Under the pieces are notes generated by a model that was given only the letters and a program-made list of their open reading frames with translations, ran no database searches and was not told the origin of the DNA. 64,000 bases of DNA from Neisseria bacilliformis (GTDB lineage: Bacteria > Pseudomonadota > Gammaproteobacteria > Burkholderiales > Neisseriaceae), in NCBI RefSeq assembly GCF_014055025.1, contig NZ_CP059571.1, positions 1,302,001 through 1,366,000 on the forward strand. Reading direction: 5' to 3'. The translations under genes were made by a program, and so were the position numbers. This document shows, in pieces, positions 18,211 through 26,750 of the stretch; the stretch's first letter is position 1, and each line of letters opens with the position of its first letter.

Positions 18211-19659
18211 ATGCCCCAATACACCCTCAAACAAGCCTCCGCCCTCCTGCAATCCAAACAAATCTCCGCCGTCGAATTGGCCGGCGAATATCTCAAAGCC
18301 ATCGCCGCGCACAATCCCGCGCTCAACGCCTACATCACCCTCGACGAAGAAAAAACCCTCGCCGAAGCCCGCGCCGCCGACGCGCGTATCGCCGCAGGCA
18401 GCGCAACCGCCCTCACCGGCGTACCCATAGCCTACAAAGACATCTTCTGCCAAACCGGCTGGCGCAGCGCGTGTGCCAGCAAAATGCTTGACAACTTCGT
18501 CTCCCCCTACACCGCCACCGTCGTGCAAAACCTGCTCGATGAAGGCATGGTAACCCTCGGCCGCGTCAACATGGACGAATTTGCCATGGGCTCGTGCAAC
18601 GAAAACTCCTACTACGGCGCAACCCGCAACCCCTGGAACACCGCCCACGTCCCCGGCGGCTCCTCCGGCGGCTCCGCCGCAGCCGTCGCCGCCCGCCTCG
18701 CCCCCGCCGCCCTCGGCTCCGACACCGGCGGCTCCATCCGCCAGCCCGCCTCACATTGCGGCATCACCGGCCTCAAACCCACCTACGGCACCGTTTCCCG
18801 CTTCGGCATGATTGCCTACGCATCCAGCCTCGACCAGGCCGGCCCCATGGCGCAAACCGCCGAAGACTGCGCCATCCTCCTCAACACCATTGCCGGCTTC
18901 GACGAGCGCGACTCCACCAGCATCGAACGCGCTAAAGAAGACTACACCCGCGATTTGAACCGCCCCCTAAAAGGCCTGCGCATCGGCCTGCCCAAAGAAT
19001 ACTTTGCCGACGGCGCGGACGAGGGCGTACAGGCCGCCCTGCAAAACACCATCGCCCTGTTGCGCGAACAAGGCGCGCAAACCGTCGAAGTCTCCCTGCC
19101 GCAAACCGCCCTCTCCATCCCCGCCTACTACGTCATCGCCTCCGCCGAAGCCAGCACCAACCTCTCCCGCTACGACGGCGTGCGCTACGGACACCGCGCC
19201 GCGCAGTTTGCCAACCTCGACGAAATGTACAGCCGCAGCCGCGCCGAAGGCTTCGGCAGCGAAGTCAAACGCCGCATCATGATCGGCACTTATGTATTGA
19301 GCCATGGCTACTACGATGCCTACTACCTCAAAGCCCAAAAACTGCGCCGCCTCGTCGCCCAAGACTTTCAGACGGCCTTTGAGCAGTGCGACCTCATCCT
19401 CGCCCCCGCCGCCCCCACCGCCGCCCCGATAATCGGCAGCAGCAGCGACCCCGTGCAAACCTACCTGTCCGACATCTACACCATCGCCGTCAACCTCGCC
19501 GGCCTGCCCGCCCTCAGCCTGCCCGCAGGCTTCGCCGCCAACAGCCTGCCCATCGGCGCACAGCTTATCGGCAACCACTTCACCGAAGCCCGCCTGCTCG
19601 GCGCAGCCCACCAAATCCAGCTTGCGAGCGACTGGCACAGCCAAGCCCCCGCGCTGTAA
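18211..19659 (+). CDS. gatA: Aspartyl/glutamyl-tRNA amidotransferase subunit A
   Basis: A 482-residue amidase-signature enzyme that releases ammonia from glutamine for tRNA amidation. The Ser-cis-Ser-Lys triad is Lys76 (IAYKDIF), Ser151 (GGSSGGS) and Ser175 ([10 protein letters not shown]), with spacing equal to characterised GatA proteins. The central and C-terminal regions, including [17 protein letters not shown] and LPIGAQLIG, are intact. An uptake sequence lies inside the gene and encodes FQTAF near residue 390. gatB does not follow; a restriction system does. Confidence 0.96.
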   Translation: MPQYTLKQASALLQSKQISAVELAGEYLKAIAAHNPALNAYITLDEEKTLAEARAADARIAAGSATALTGVPIAYKDIFCQTGWRSACASKMLDNFVSPYTATVVQNLLDEGMVTLGRVNMDEFAMGSCNENSYYGATRNPWNTAHVPGGSSGGSAAAVAARLAPAALGSDTGGSIRQPASHCGITGLKPTYGTVSRFGMIAYASSLDQAGPMAQTAEDCAILLNTIAGFDERDSTSIERAKEDYTRDLNRPLKGLRIGLPKEYFADGADEGVQAALQNTIALLREQGAQTVEVSLPQTALSIPAYYVIASAEASTNLSRYDGVRYGHRAAQFANLDEMYSRSRAEGFGSEVKRRIMIGTYVLSHGYYDAYYLKAQKLRRLVAQDFQTAFEQCDLILAPAAPTAAPIIGSSSDPVQTYLSDIYTIAVNLAGLPALSLPAGFAANSLPIGAQLIGNHFTEARLLGAAHQIQLASDWHSQAPAL

Positions 19660-19685
19660 ACAGCACAAGGCAGCCTGAAAACAGA

Positions 19686-19729
19686 AAAGGCCGTCTGAAA
19701 AACCGTTACACCACTTTTCAGACGGCCTC
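19686..19729 (+). terminator. Inverted uptake-sequence pair after gatA
   Basis: AAAAGGCCGTCTGAAAA and TTTTCAGACGGCCT form a hairpin 27 bases after gatA. A Kingella-type uptake sequence (AGGCAGCCTGAAAA) precedes it at 19672. Confidence 0.75.
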
Positions 19730-19849
19730 CAACCCGTAGGTCGGATACTTGTATCCTACACCCGCAAGGCAGCCTGAAACCAACGCGTAGGGTGTGTGGC
19801 TCTGCCACGCACGCGGTTTATCAAAGATAGCCACCAAAGGAAACAAAAA
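19730..19849. repeat. Two short palindromic repeats upstream of the restriction system
   Basis: GTAGGTCGGATACTTGTATCC (around 19736-19756, read in two parts) belongs to the GTAGGTCGG-type palindromes, and 19788-19818 is a GTGTGTGGC...GCCACGCAC palindrome. A Kingella-type uptake sequence lies between them. Confidence 0.65.
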
Positions 19850-20164
19850 ATGAACACCCAATATGAATCAACCGACACTTTCATCTACTCAGGCTCCAAT
19901 GATGAAAATACATTAGACATTGAAATTACATATGATGAAGAAGCCTGCCTGTATTCTGTTTTCTTATTCATCTCATCCATTAGGAATCATGATGAAGCCT
20001 TTTACGATAATTTCGATATTGAAGATGACGAAATGACTCTCGAAGAAGTTATTGAGGAAGCACAAGGTTGGATTCTCGACCGCGCCACAGATGCCCAAAT
20101 GACCAAAATGTCCCCCGAAGCACTGGCGCAACTCAAAGCCAACCAAGCCTTGTTTGCAGCCTGA
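19850..20164 (+). CDS. Small acidic hypothetical protein ahead of the R-M genes
   Basis: A 104-residue, very acidic protein (MNTQYESTDTFIYSGSNDEN at the start; IEDDEMTLEEVIEEAQGW in the middle), unrecognised. ATG 19850 has AAAGGAAAC seven bases upstream; the longer frame is repeat DNA. It is AT-richer than gatA and stops five bases before the first methyltransferase. Position suggests co-transcription with the restriction genes. It has no helix-turn-helix like a classical controller protein. It could be an accessory or inhibitor, or an unrelated passenger. Confidence 0.6.
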   Translation: MNTQYESTDTFIYSGSNDENTLDIEITYDEEACLYSVFLFISSIRNHDEAFYDNFDIEDDEMTLEEVIEEAQGWILDRATDAQMTKMSPEALAQLKANQALFAA

Positions 20165-20169
20165 AACCC

Positions 20170-20979
20170 ATGTCCAAACCCTTTCTCAAATGGGCGGGCG
20201 GCAAATACAAGCTCGCTCATTTCATTGAAACCCATCTGCCAAGCCCCACCCGCAAACGCCTGATTGAACCGTTTGCGGGTTCGGCTGCTGTGTCATTGTC
20301 TTTGGAATTTGAGTCTTACCTCTTAAATGACACCAATGCCGACCTTATCGGCCTGTTTCAAAGCCTGAAAAACCAAAAGCAGGAATTTATCGCCTACGCC
20401 TGTTCGTTTTTCACAGCCGCAAACAACGAAAGCGGCCGCTATTACGAATTACGTGAACAGTTTAACAACAGCCGCGATACCGTCGAACGCGCCGCTCTGT
20501 TTGTCTACCTGAACCGCCACGCCTTTAACGGCTTGTGCCGCTACAACAGCAAAGGCGGGTTTAACGTGCCGTTCGGCAAATACAAAGCCCCGTATTTCCC
20601 CGAAGCCGAAATACTGGCATTTTTGCAAAAAGCCGACCGCATAGAATTAATGTGCGCAGATTTTCAGGCTGCCTTAAACGCAGTAGGTTCAGACGACCTG
20701 ATTTATTGCGACCCGCCCTACGCACCGTTAAGCGAGACCGCCTCATTTACCGCCTACGCGCAAAACAGCTTTAACGCCGACGACCAACGCCGCCTTGCTG
20801 CCACCGCCGAACGCGTAGCCAAACAGTCGCAAGGCGTGCTGATTTCCAACCATGACACGCCGTTTACCCGCGATCTTTACCGCCACGCCCGCTTGGAAGC
20901 CATCGAAGTGCAGCGCAACATCGCCGCCAAAGGCAGCAGCAGGCAGAAAGTTGGCGAGATTCTGGCCGTTTATGAATAA
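20170..20979 (+). CDS. Dam-like DNA adenine methyltransferase (M1)
   Basis: A 269-residue alpha-class N6-adenine methyltransferase. It opens with PFLKWAGGKYKL, the Dam/DpnM SAM-binding motif, followed by LIEPFAGSAAVSL (motif I), FVYLNRHAFNGLCRYN typical of Dam proteins, and catalytic DPPY in LIYCDPPYAPLS. Dam and DpnM methylate GATC; whether this enzyme does is inference. It overlaps the next methyltransferase by eight bases and forms a three-gene restriction operon. A DpnII/MboI-like organisation is suggested. Confidence 0.85.
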   Translation: MSKPFLKWAGGKYKLAHFIETHLPSPTRKRLIEPFAGSAAVSLSLEFESYLLNDTNADLIGLFQSLKNQKQEFIAYACSFFTAANNESGRYYELREQFNNSRDTVERAALFVYLNRHAFNGLCRYNSKGGFNVPFGKYKAPYFPEAEILAFLQKADRIELMCADFQAALNAVGSDDLIYCDPPYAPLSETASFTAYAQNSFNADDQRRLAATAERVAKQSQGVLISNHDTPFTRDLYRHARLEAIEVQRNIAAKGSSRQKVGEILAVYE

Positions 20980-21781
20980 AAATCTGTTAGCCGAAGCCGC
21001 CGCGCCGTATCAAAGCAGCCTGAAAAAACACGTTTCAGACGGCCTCGTGCTGTATCACGAAGACGCGCTGACCGTCATGCGGAAAATCTTAGACAAACAC
21101 CCGGAAGGCTGTTTCGACATGATTTTTGCCGACCCGCCGTATTTTCTTTCAAACAACGGCTTTACCTGCCAAAACGGGCAAATGGTTTCCGTCAATAAAG
21201 GCGGCTGGGACAAATCGCAGGGCATGGCGGCGGATATGGAGTTTTACGAAGAATGGCTGAGATTGTGCTATGCCCTACTCAAACCCAACGGCACAATCTG
21301 GGTATGCGGCACGCAACACAATATTTATCTTGTCGGCTACCTCATGCAGAGCGTCGGCTACCATATTTTGAACAACATCACATGGGAAAAGCCCAACCCG
21401 CCACCTAATTTGTCTTGCCGTTTTTTCACGCATTCAACAGAAACATTACTGTGGGCAAAGAAAAACAAAACTGCCAAACACACGTTTCACTACAAAGTCA
21501 TGAAAGCGCAAAACGGCGGCAAACAAATGAAATCAGTTTGGCAGCTTACCCCGCCAAACAAAACGGAAAAAACGCACGGCAAACACCCTACCCAAAAGCC
21601 GCTTGCCCTGCTGGAACGCTGCATACTGGCTGCTTCCAATATCGGCGACTTGGTTTTCGACCCGTTCGCAGGCAGCGGCACAACCGGCGCAGCGGCGTTG
21701 AAACACGGACGAAGATTTTGCGGATGTGAAAAGGAAGAAGAGTTTTTTGAGTTGGCTAAGAAGAGGCTAAAAAATGATTAA
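20972..21781 (+). CDS. Second adenine methyltransferase (M2), DpnA-like beta class
   Basis: A 269-residue beta-class methyltransferase: catalytic motif DPPY comes first (MIFADPPYFLSNNGF), and the SAM-binding motif comes late (DLVFDPFAGSGTTGAAALKHGR), preceded by KHPTQKPLALLERCI. This order matches DpnA/MboC-type enzymes that accompany a Dam-like methylase. Starts at ATG 20972 inside the end of M1 and ends inside the nuclease gene. An internal AG-DUS encodes VSDGL, and a near-Kingella-type sequence (AGCAGCCTGAA) lies next to it. Confidence 0.85.
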   Translation: MNKNLLAEAAAPYQSSLKKHVSDGLVLYHEDALTVMRKILDKHPEGCFDMIFADPPYFLSNNGFTCQNGQMVSVNKGGWDKSQGMAADMEFYEEWLRLCYALLKPNGTIWVCGTQHNIYLVGYLMQSVGYHILNNITWEKPNPPPNLSCRFFTHSTETLLWAKKNKTAKHTFHYKVMKAQNGGKQMKSVWQLTPPNKTEKTHGKHPTQKPLALLERCILAASNIGDLVFDPFAGSGTTGAAALKHGRRFCGCEKEEEFFELAKKRLKND

Positions 21782-22316
21782 AGGTGGAAAAGGTGGTGGC
21801 AACACCACAACAGGTTTGCATTTTGAGCATCGTACAGACATCAAACGATTATTTGAGCAAATCGATGGGTACTCTTTGAAAGAATCTGAAAACAAGACTG
21901 GATATGAAATTTGGTTTAATGGAGAAAAACTTGCTTACTGTTTCAAAAAAAGAGAGCTGTATCGCTTCTTGGAGCAAGAACCATATAACGTCAAATGGCA
22001 AGATCATTTGTCTAAACGCTTAGAGCCTGATAATGCGCTATTTGTTATTGTGCGTGATACGTTATTTATCATTGAAATCAAATTCCAACAGGTTGAAGGT
22101 TCTGTTGATGAGAAGCTACAAACCTGTGATTTTAAGAGAAAGCAATACACCAAATTAGTACATAATTTAGGCTGGCGGGTTGAGTATGTTTATGTATTGA
22201 GCGATTGGTTCAAGCAAGAAAAATATAAAGATACGCTTGATTATATTCACAGTATGAACTGCCATTATCTGTTTAATGAAATTCCACTTAAATGGTTGGG
22301 ATTGCCCAATAAATGA
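21774..22316 (+). CDS. Predicted Type II restriction endonuclease, PD-(D/E)XK type
   Basis: A 180-residue protein overlapping the end of M2 by eight bases. The N-terminal KGGKGGGNTTTGLHFEHRTD is a motif seen in several restriction nucleases. The probable catalytic core is PDNALFVIVRDTLFIIEIKF (Asp ... Glu-x-Lys), followed by GSVDEKLQTCDFKRKQY. It is noticeably AT-richer than both neighbours and than the methylases, a common sign of acquired restriction genes. Shorter than DpnII or MboI nucleases (~280 residues), so the target may not be GATC. Confidence 0.75.
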   Translation: MIKGGKGGGNTTTGLHFEHRTDIKRLFEQIDGYSLKESENKTGYEIWFNGEKLAYCFKKRELYRFLEQEPYNVKWQDHLSKRLEPDNALFVIVRDTLFIIEIKFQQVEGSVDEKLQTCDFKRKQYTKLVHNLGWRVEYVYVLSDWFKQEKYKDTLDYIHSMNCHYLFNEIPLKWLGLPNK

Positions 22317-22408
22317 TTAATGCTCCAATAAAAGCAGCCTGAAAAGCCGTCCGAAACCTATTTTCAGACGGCCTCCTCCCAACCCCGACACACACCCTAA
22401 AAAACACC
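22317..22408. terminator. Uptake-sequence hairpin after the R-M operon
   Basis: AAGCAGCCTGAAAAG, a degenerate GCCGTCCGAAA and TTTTCAGACGGCC lie close together; the last two pair as a hairpin at about 22345-22373. Confidence 0.55.
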
Positions 22409-23278
22409 ATGCCCCAGCCCTTCACCTTCCCCGACTACCCCACCGTTTACACCCAAACCCCCAAGCTCAGCAGCCAATACCTCAAATACACCCTGCGCAC
22501 CCTGCTGCACCGCCGCCACATCCGCGCCTTTGAAACCCTCATCAACAGCCGCCCCGAATACCAAGCTCTGTATGAGAAACGCCCGCAGGACGCCTACCCC
22601 CTGCTGCACGCCTTTATCGACAAACGCCTCAACGCCACCCAACGCCTCGCCGCCATCGAATACGACCTCGCCGCCGCCGTCCGCCACTTCCCCGCCGCCA
22701 CCCTCGCCCGGCTCGACACCCCCGACACCCCCGTCCCCCTCGCCACCCTTTCAGACGGCCTCACCCTCGTCCTCAACCGCAACGGCATCTGCACCGACGA
22801 AGGCATGTGGGCGCTCACCCTCACCGACGAAAACCGCAGCCGCCTCTACACCGCCACCTTCGCCTTCACCCGTGCCGGCCTGCTCGCCGCCTCCGTGCAA
22901 GGCCCCGCCGGCAGCGAAGCCAAAGACACCGTGCGCCGCCTCACCAAACAACTCCACGGCCTGCGCCCCCAGCAGCTCATGACCGCCGCCCTGCAATACC
23001 TCGCCGCCGCCCTCGGCCTCAATGCCCTCGGCATCGCCCACAGCCGCCAAGCCAAACTGCGCTGGAAACTCAAAAAACGCGTCAAAATGAACTACGACCA
23101 CTTCTGGCAGGAATCCGGCGCCGCATTGGGCAGCGACGGCCACTGGCACCTCCCTGCCGAACCCCAGCGCAAAGACATAGCCGACATCGAAAGCAAAAAA
23201 CGCTCCATGTACCGCAAACGCTACCAAATGCTCGACGACCTTGAAGCAGCTTTGAAAACACATTTTCAGACGGCCTGA
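22409..23278 (+). CDS. VirK/YbjX family (DUF535) protein
   Basis: A 289-residue protein with the family's characteristic C-terminal half: GLLAASVQGPAG, TKQLHGLRPQQLMTAALQYL, MNYDHFWQESGA, and KDIADIESKKRSMYRKRYQML. Members in enteric bacteria (VirK, YbjX) have been linked to virulence and resistance to antimicrobial peptides, but no enzymatic activity is established. The start ATG 22409 matches the usual family length. An internal uptake sequence encodes LSDGL, and the last residues (HFQTA) are encoded by another. Confidence 0.8.
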   Translation: MPQPFTFPDYPTVYTQTPKLSSQYLKYTLRTLLHRRHIRAFETLINSRPEYQALYEKRPQDAYPLLHAFIDKRLNATQRLAAIEYDLAAAVRHFPAATLARLDTPDTPVPLATLSDGLTLVLNRNGICTDEGMWALTLTDENRSRLYTATFAFTRAGLLAASVQGPAGSEAKDTVRRLTKQLHGLRPQQLMTAALQYLAAALGLNALGIAHSRQAKLRWKLKKRVKMNYDHFWQESGAALGSDGHWHLPAEPQRKDIADIESKKRSMYRKRYQMLDDLEAALKTHFQTA

Positions 23279-23349
23279 AAACGTGTTTTCAGACGGCCTG
23301 CGTTCATTCCCACCCGATTGCAACACATTGCCCGATAAAGGGAATCAAA

Positions 23350-23514
23350 ATGTCCAAACCCAACCTGTTTTATTGCGCCGCCCTCGTCCTTCTGTGGGCG
23401 TAGCCCGCCACCGCGTGCAATCCGCACCACAACGATTACCACGGCTGCATTTACCACCAGCAACGGCTCGCGCACGAACAGCAACTGCAATTCTTACAAC
23501 AACAAATGCTTTGA
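23350..23514 (+). pseudogene. Broken small exported protein (amber codon)
   Basis: The frame from ATG 23350 reads MSKPNLFYCAALVLLWA, then TAG at 23401-23403, then PATACNPHHNDYHGCIYHQQ and about 17 further residues to a TGA. Without the TAG this is a 54-residue secreted or lipid-anchored peptide: a signal sequence ending PATAC, then a His/Gln-rich tail. One base change from CAG (Gln) would create the TAG. The MORN-repeat gene follows in another frame after eight bases, so these may be pieces of one gene. Confidence 0.6.
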
Positions 23515-23522
23515 CCCACGAA

Positions 23523-24080
23523 ATGGGTCTTAACGCACAAAACCAATTGGACGGCATATATAAAGACTACTACCCCGACGGCAGTATCAAATCAATCTCC
23601 CAATACCGCAACGGCAAACTCGACGGCGAAATGCGCCGGTTCTACCCCGGCGGCAAACCCGAATACTCCGTGTTTTTCCGAAACGACCAAAAGCACGGCT
23701 CGTATAAAGGCTGGTATCGGAACGGCCAACTCATGTTTTCCACGCAAAACTGCAACGGACGCCGCTGCGCCCCTGTGCTGGAATACGACGAGCAGGGAAA
23801 CTTGGAAATGCGCCAAGAATTTGACGACAACGGCGCGTTCAAACGCCAGCAGCACTACGACCCGCAGGGCAGGCCGCACGGCCTCGAAATTTTCGGCCTC
23901 TACCGCGACGGCCGGCCCGTTCTCAACAAAGAAGGCAAAGTGATGATGGATTGCACCGTACAATGGAAACACGGCGTCAAAGACGGCGACGAAACCCACT
24001 ACAAAGACCGCCCCAAAAGCGGCAAACAACGCGTGGACTACGTCATCAAATGGCAAGACGGGCAGCAACTGCCGCGCTGA
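23523..24080 (+). CDS. MORN-repeat (YwqK-like) protein, probably missing its N-terminus
   Basis: A 185-residue protein with several copies of the YwqK-type motif: GIYKDYYPDGSIKSISQYRN, GKLDGEMRRFYPGGKPE, KHGSYKGWYRNGQLMFS and GRPHGLEIFGLYRDGRPV. Such repeats occur in antitoxins of contact-dependent toxins and in uncharacterised exported proteins. The first plausible ATG (23523) has no clear ribosome-binding site and the protein lacks a signal peptide, whereas the preceding broken frame carries one. I infer the original protein was exported and has been split by a frameshift plus an amber codon. Confidence 0.6.
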   Translation: MGLNAQNQLDGIYKDYYPDGSIKSISQYRNGKLDGEMRRFYPGGKPEYSVFFRNDQKHGSYKGWYRNGQLMFSTQNCNGRRCAPVLEYDEQGNLEMRQEFDDNGAFKRQQHYDPQGRPHGLEIFGLYRDGRPVLNKEGKVMMDCTVQWKHGVKDGDETHYKDRPKSGKQRVDYVIKWQDGQQLPR

Positions 24081-24091
24081 ACCCGCACGAA

Positions 24092-24137
24092 ACAGGCCGT
24101 CTGAAAAGCACGCGATACGGCTTTTCAGACGGCCTCC
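24092..24137 (+). terminator. Inverted uptake-sequence pair after the MORN gene
   Basis: AGGCCGTCTGAAAAGC and GCTTTTCAGACGGCCT flank a 14-base loop. Confidence 0.75.
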
Positions 24138-24502
24138 GCTGTTTTTAGGTGGTGTCGCCCCAAGGCGACGCACGCGTTCTATGCTCTTCAACGGCCGTCT
24201 GAAAATCCCCGCAACACGGTTTTCGATAGCCTTCTGCATTGCCAACACCACAATAACCGTCCAACCCAAAAACCGCGTGCGTGGCTGCGCCACACACCCT
24301 GCCCCAGCAGGTAAGCAGGTAGATTGGGTTCAACGGCAGAGGCCGTCTGAAAATGCCGTAGGTCGGATTCTCGAATCCGACGTTTCCCCGCAGGGTTGTC
24401 CTGCCGCGCGGGATGTCGGATACAGTTATCCGACCTACGGTTTGCATACGGGCAGAGGCCGTCTGAAAACTGTTTTTCAGACGGCCTCTGTGCCGCTGCG
24501 GT
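24138..24502. repeat. Intergenic repeat block between MORN gene and tehB
   Basis: Contains two GTGTGTGGC-type palindromes (about 24147-24177 and 24270-24301), a GTAGGTCGG-type palindromic pair (24358-24443, with GTCGGATTCTCGAATCCGAC and GGATACAGTTATCC), and an uptake-sequence hairpin at 24458-24487 that probably terminates tehB. No gene is supported. Confidence 0.65.
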
Positions 24503-25366
24503 TTATTGCGGTTTTCTCGCCAGCATGGTGGCGAATTTGAAGCGGATGGGGTTGCCGGCGTCGTCGGTGGCGTGCATTGCACCGGGTTCTTCGCTGTATT
24601 CGAGCATTTCCCAGCCGGCGTAGTATTCGCGCAGTTCGTTTTCTTTGAATTTGAACGGGAAGGGCATGGGGCAGGGGTAGTCGGGGGTGTCCATGGCGGA
24701 GACGATGAGGTTGCAGCCGCCGGGGAGGGTGTGCGCCTGCATGTCGGCGATGACGGCGGGGACGCGCGCGGGGTTGAGGAACATGAAGACGACGGTGGCG
24801 GCGATGAAGCCGTAGTCTTCATCGAGGGCGGCGGCGTTGATGTCGTAGGTGGCGGGCTGTACGGGCAGGTTTTCCTGCGCGGCCAGGTCGGCGAGGGCGT
24901 AGAGGGGGGCGGGGTTTTGGTCGACGGCGGTTACGTCGAAGCCTTTGAGGGCGAGGTAGAGGGCGTTGCGTCCTTGTCCGCAGCCTAGGTCGAGTGCCGC
25001 GCAGGGGGCGATGCGGGCGGCAGCGGCTTTGACGGCGGAGTGGGTGGCGGTCATGCCGTATTTTTTGCGGAAGTAGTCGGCTTTGTCGCAGTGGAATTCG
25101 AGCCGCATGGAAAGGTCGTCGCCGAGGGGTTGGATTTTGTGCCACTGCTGCGGTTCGATGGTGTGGGTGCCGGATTCGGGGGTGAGTTCGGTTGCGGCGA
25201 GGATGTTGTCTTGTTCGTCGAGCAGGAAGAATTTCAGACGGCCTGTGAGGACGCGCAGTTTGCCCCATGTGCCTTCCTGGGTGTTGTGGCGGGCGAGGAA
25301 GGCGGCGGGGACGGTGTCGGCGTGCCAGACGGGCATTTGTTTGTAGCAGATGAGATCGGGGGTCAT
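24503..25366 (-). CDS. tehB: Tellurite resistance methyltransferase TehB, long form
   Basis: A 287-residue protein in two parts. Residues 1-~90 (ICYKQMPVWHADTVPAAFLA, RHNTQEGTWGKLRVLTGRLKFF) are the DUF1971 cupin-like domain. The rest is a SAM-dependent methyltransferase with motif I ALDLGCGQGRNALYLA and PCPMPFPFKFKENELREYY. The long form is known from Haemophilus and Neisseria, whereas E. coli TehB lacks the N-terminal domain. It confers tellurite and possibly oxidative-stress resistance. AAAGGAAAC upstream supports the start. Uptake-sequence DNA encodes TGRLKFF inside the first domain. Confidence 0.92.
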   Translation of the reverse strand: MTPDLICYKQMPVWHADTVPAAFLARHNTQEGTWGKLRVLTGRLKFFLLDEQDNILAATELTPESGTHTIEPQQWHKIQPLGDDLSMRLEFHCDKADYFRKKYGMTATHSAVKAAAARIAPCAALDLGCGQGRNALYLALKGFDVTAVDQNPAPLYALADLAAQENLPVQPATYDINAAALDEDYGFIAATVVFMFLNPARVPAVIADMQAHTLPGGCNLIVSAMDTPDYPCPMPFPFKFKENELREYYAGWEMLEYSEEPGAMHATDDAGNPIRFKFATMLARKPQ

Positions 25367-25404
25367 GGCGGGTTTCCTTTGGGTAAGCGGGTGGGGCGGT
25401 GGTT

Positions 25405-25449
25405 TGAGGCCGTCTGAAAAACCGTTTTCATGGTTTTTCAGGCGGCCTT
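25405..25449. terminator. Hairpin after aroC with one variant uptake arm
   Basis: AGGCCGTCTGAAAAACC pairs with GGTTTTTCAGGCGGCCT; the second arm has an A-to-G change. It lies just downstream of aroC on the minus strand. Confidence 0.7.
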
Positions 25450-25456
25450 TTTGGGC

Positions 25457-26551
25457 TTAGCGGCGTTCGATGTCGGGGGTGAACACTTCCACGCCGGCGT
25501 TTTGGGCTCTGTGGCGCAGGGCGTGGTCGATGAGGACGAGGGCGATCATGGCTTCGGCGACGGGGGCGGCGCGCAGGCCGACGCAGGGGTCGTGGCGGCC
25601 GTGGGTGGCGATGGTTACGGGTTCGCCCTGGATGTCGATGCTGCGGCGGGGGGTGGCGATGGAGCTGGTGGGCTTCACGGCAAATTCAGCGCGGAGGGTT
25701 TGGCCGGTGGAGATGCCGCCGAGGATGCCGCCGGCGTGGTTGGAGGCGAAGCCCTGCGGGGTGAGTTCGTCGCCGTGGAAGCTGCCGCGCTGGGATACGA
25801 CGTCGAAGCCGTCGCCGACGGCCACGGCTTTGACGGCGTTGATGGACATCAGGGCGCGGGCGATGTCGGCATCCAGCCGGTCGAACACGGGTTCGCCCCA
25901 GCCGACGGGCACGTTGCGCGCTTCTACGGCGAGGCGCGCGCCGACGGAGTCGAGGTCTTTGCGCACGCTGTCCATGTAGTGTTCGAGTTCGGCGATTTGC
26001 GAGTGGTTGGCGGCGAAGAAGGGGTTGCGGGCGATGTGTTCGTAGCCCTCGAAGGCGATTTTTTTCTCGCCGACCTGGGTTACGTGGGCGATGATGTCGA
26101 TGGCAAACTGCTCGCGCAGCCATTTTTTTGCCACTGCGCCGGCGGCGACGCGGGCGGCAGTTTCGCGGGCGGAGCTTCTGCCGCCGCCCCGGTAGTCGCG
26201 GATGCCGTATTTGTGCCAGTAGGTGTAGTCGGCGTGGCCGGGGCGGAACTGGCGGGCGATTGCACCGTAGTCTTTGCTGCGCTGGTCGGTGTTGCGGATG
26301 AAGAGGGCGATGGGGGTGCCGGTGGTTGTGCCTTCAAACACGCCGGAGAGGATTTCCACTTGGTCGGCTTCGCGGCGTTGGGTAACGTGGCGGCTGGTGC
26401 CGGGTTTGCGGCGGTCGAGGTCGGCTTGGATGTCGGCTTCGCAGAGGGCGAGGCCGGGCGGGCAGCCGTCGATGACGCAGCCGATGCCCGCGCCGTGGCT
26501 TTCGCCGAAGGTGGTAATGGTGAAGAGTTGTCCGAAGGTGTTGCCTGCCAT
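25457..26551 (-). CDS. aroC: Chorismate synthase
   Basis: A 364-residue FMN-dependent enzyme making chorismate from EPSP, the last step of the shikimate pathway. Signatures: [50 protein letters not shown], and [14 protein letters not shown] 26551 ([10 protein letters not shown]) is used: CAGGAG lies eight bases upstream and the family starts with this sequence; the frame continues to 26605 without support. The gene is GC-rich like the core genome and marks the left border of the AT-rich island. Confidence 0.97.
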   Translation of the reverse strand: MAGNTFGQLFTITTFGESHGAGIGCVIDGCPPGLALCEADIQADLDRRKPGTSRHVTQRREADQVEILSGVFEGTTTGTPIALFIRNTDQRSKDYGAIARQFRPGHADYTYWHKYGIRDYRGGGRSSARETAARVAAGAVAKKWLREQFAIDIIAHVTQVGEKKIAFEGYEHIARNPFFAANHSQIAELEHYMDSVRKDLDSVGARLAVEARNVPVGWGEPVFDRLDADIARALMSINAVKAVAVGDGFDVVSQRGSFHGDELTPQGFASNHAGGILGGISTGQTLRAEFAVKPTSSIATPRRSIDIQGEPVTIATHGRHDPCVGLRAAPVAEAMIALVLIDHALRHRAQNAGVEVFTPDIERR

Positions 26552-26750
26552 GTTTTGCTCCTGTGCGGCGGTGTGCGCCAACGCCAAATTAGCGAATTCT
26601 AGCACGGCAGCCGTCTGAAAACAGAGATTGGAAAAATGGACATTGCGGATCAGATTAAGACAAATGACAAAAACAAATCAAAATTGACAAAAAAAAAATA
26701 TGATAATTTTGAAAGCAAGTTATAAATATATGGAAGATACTCAAAGCACC

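Noticed and set aside
25430-26602. 390-residue plus-strand frame opposite aroC
   Set aside because: Shadow of chorismate synthase; composition is Gly/Val/Ala-rich without motifs.
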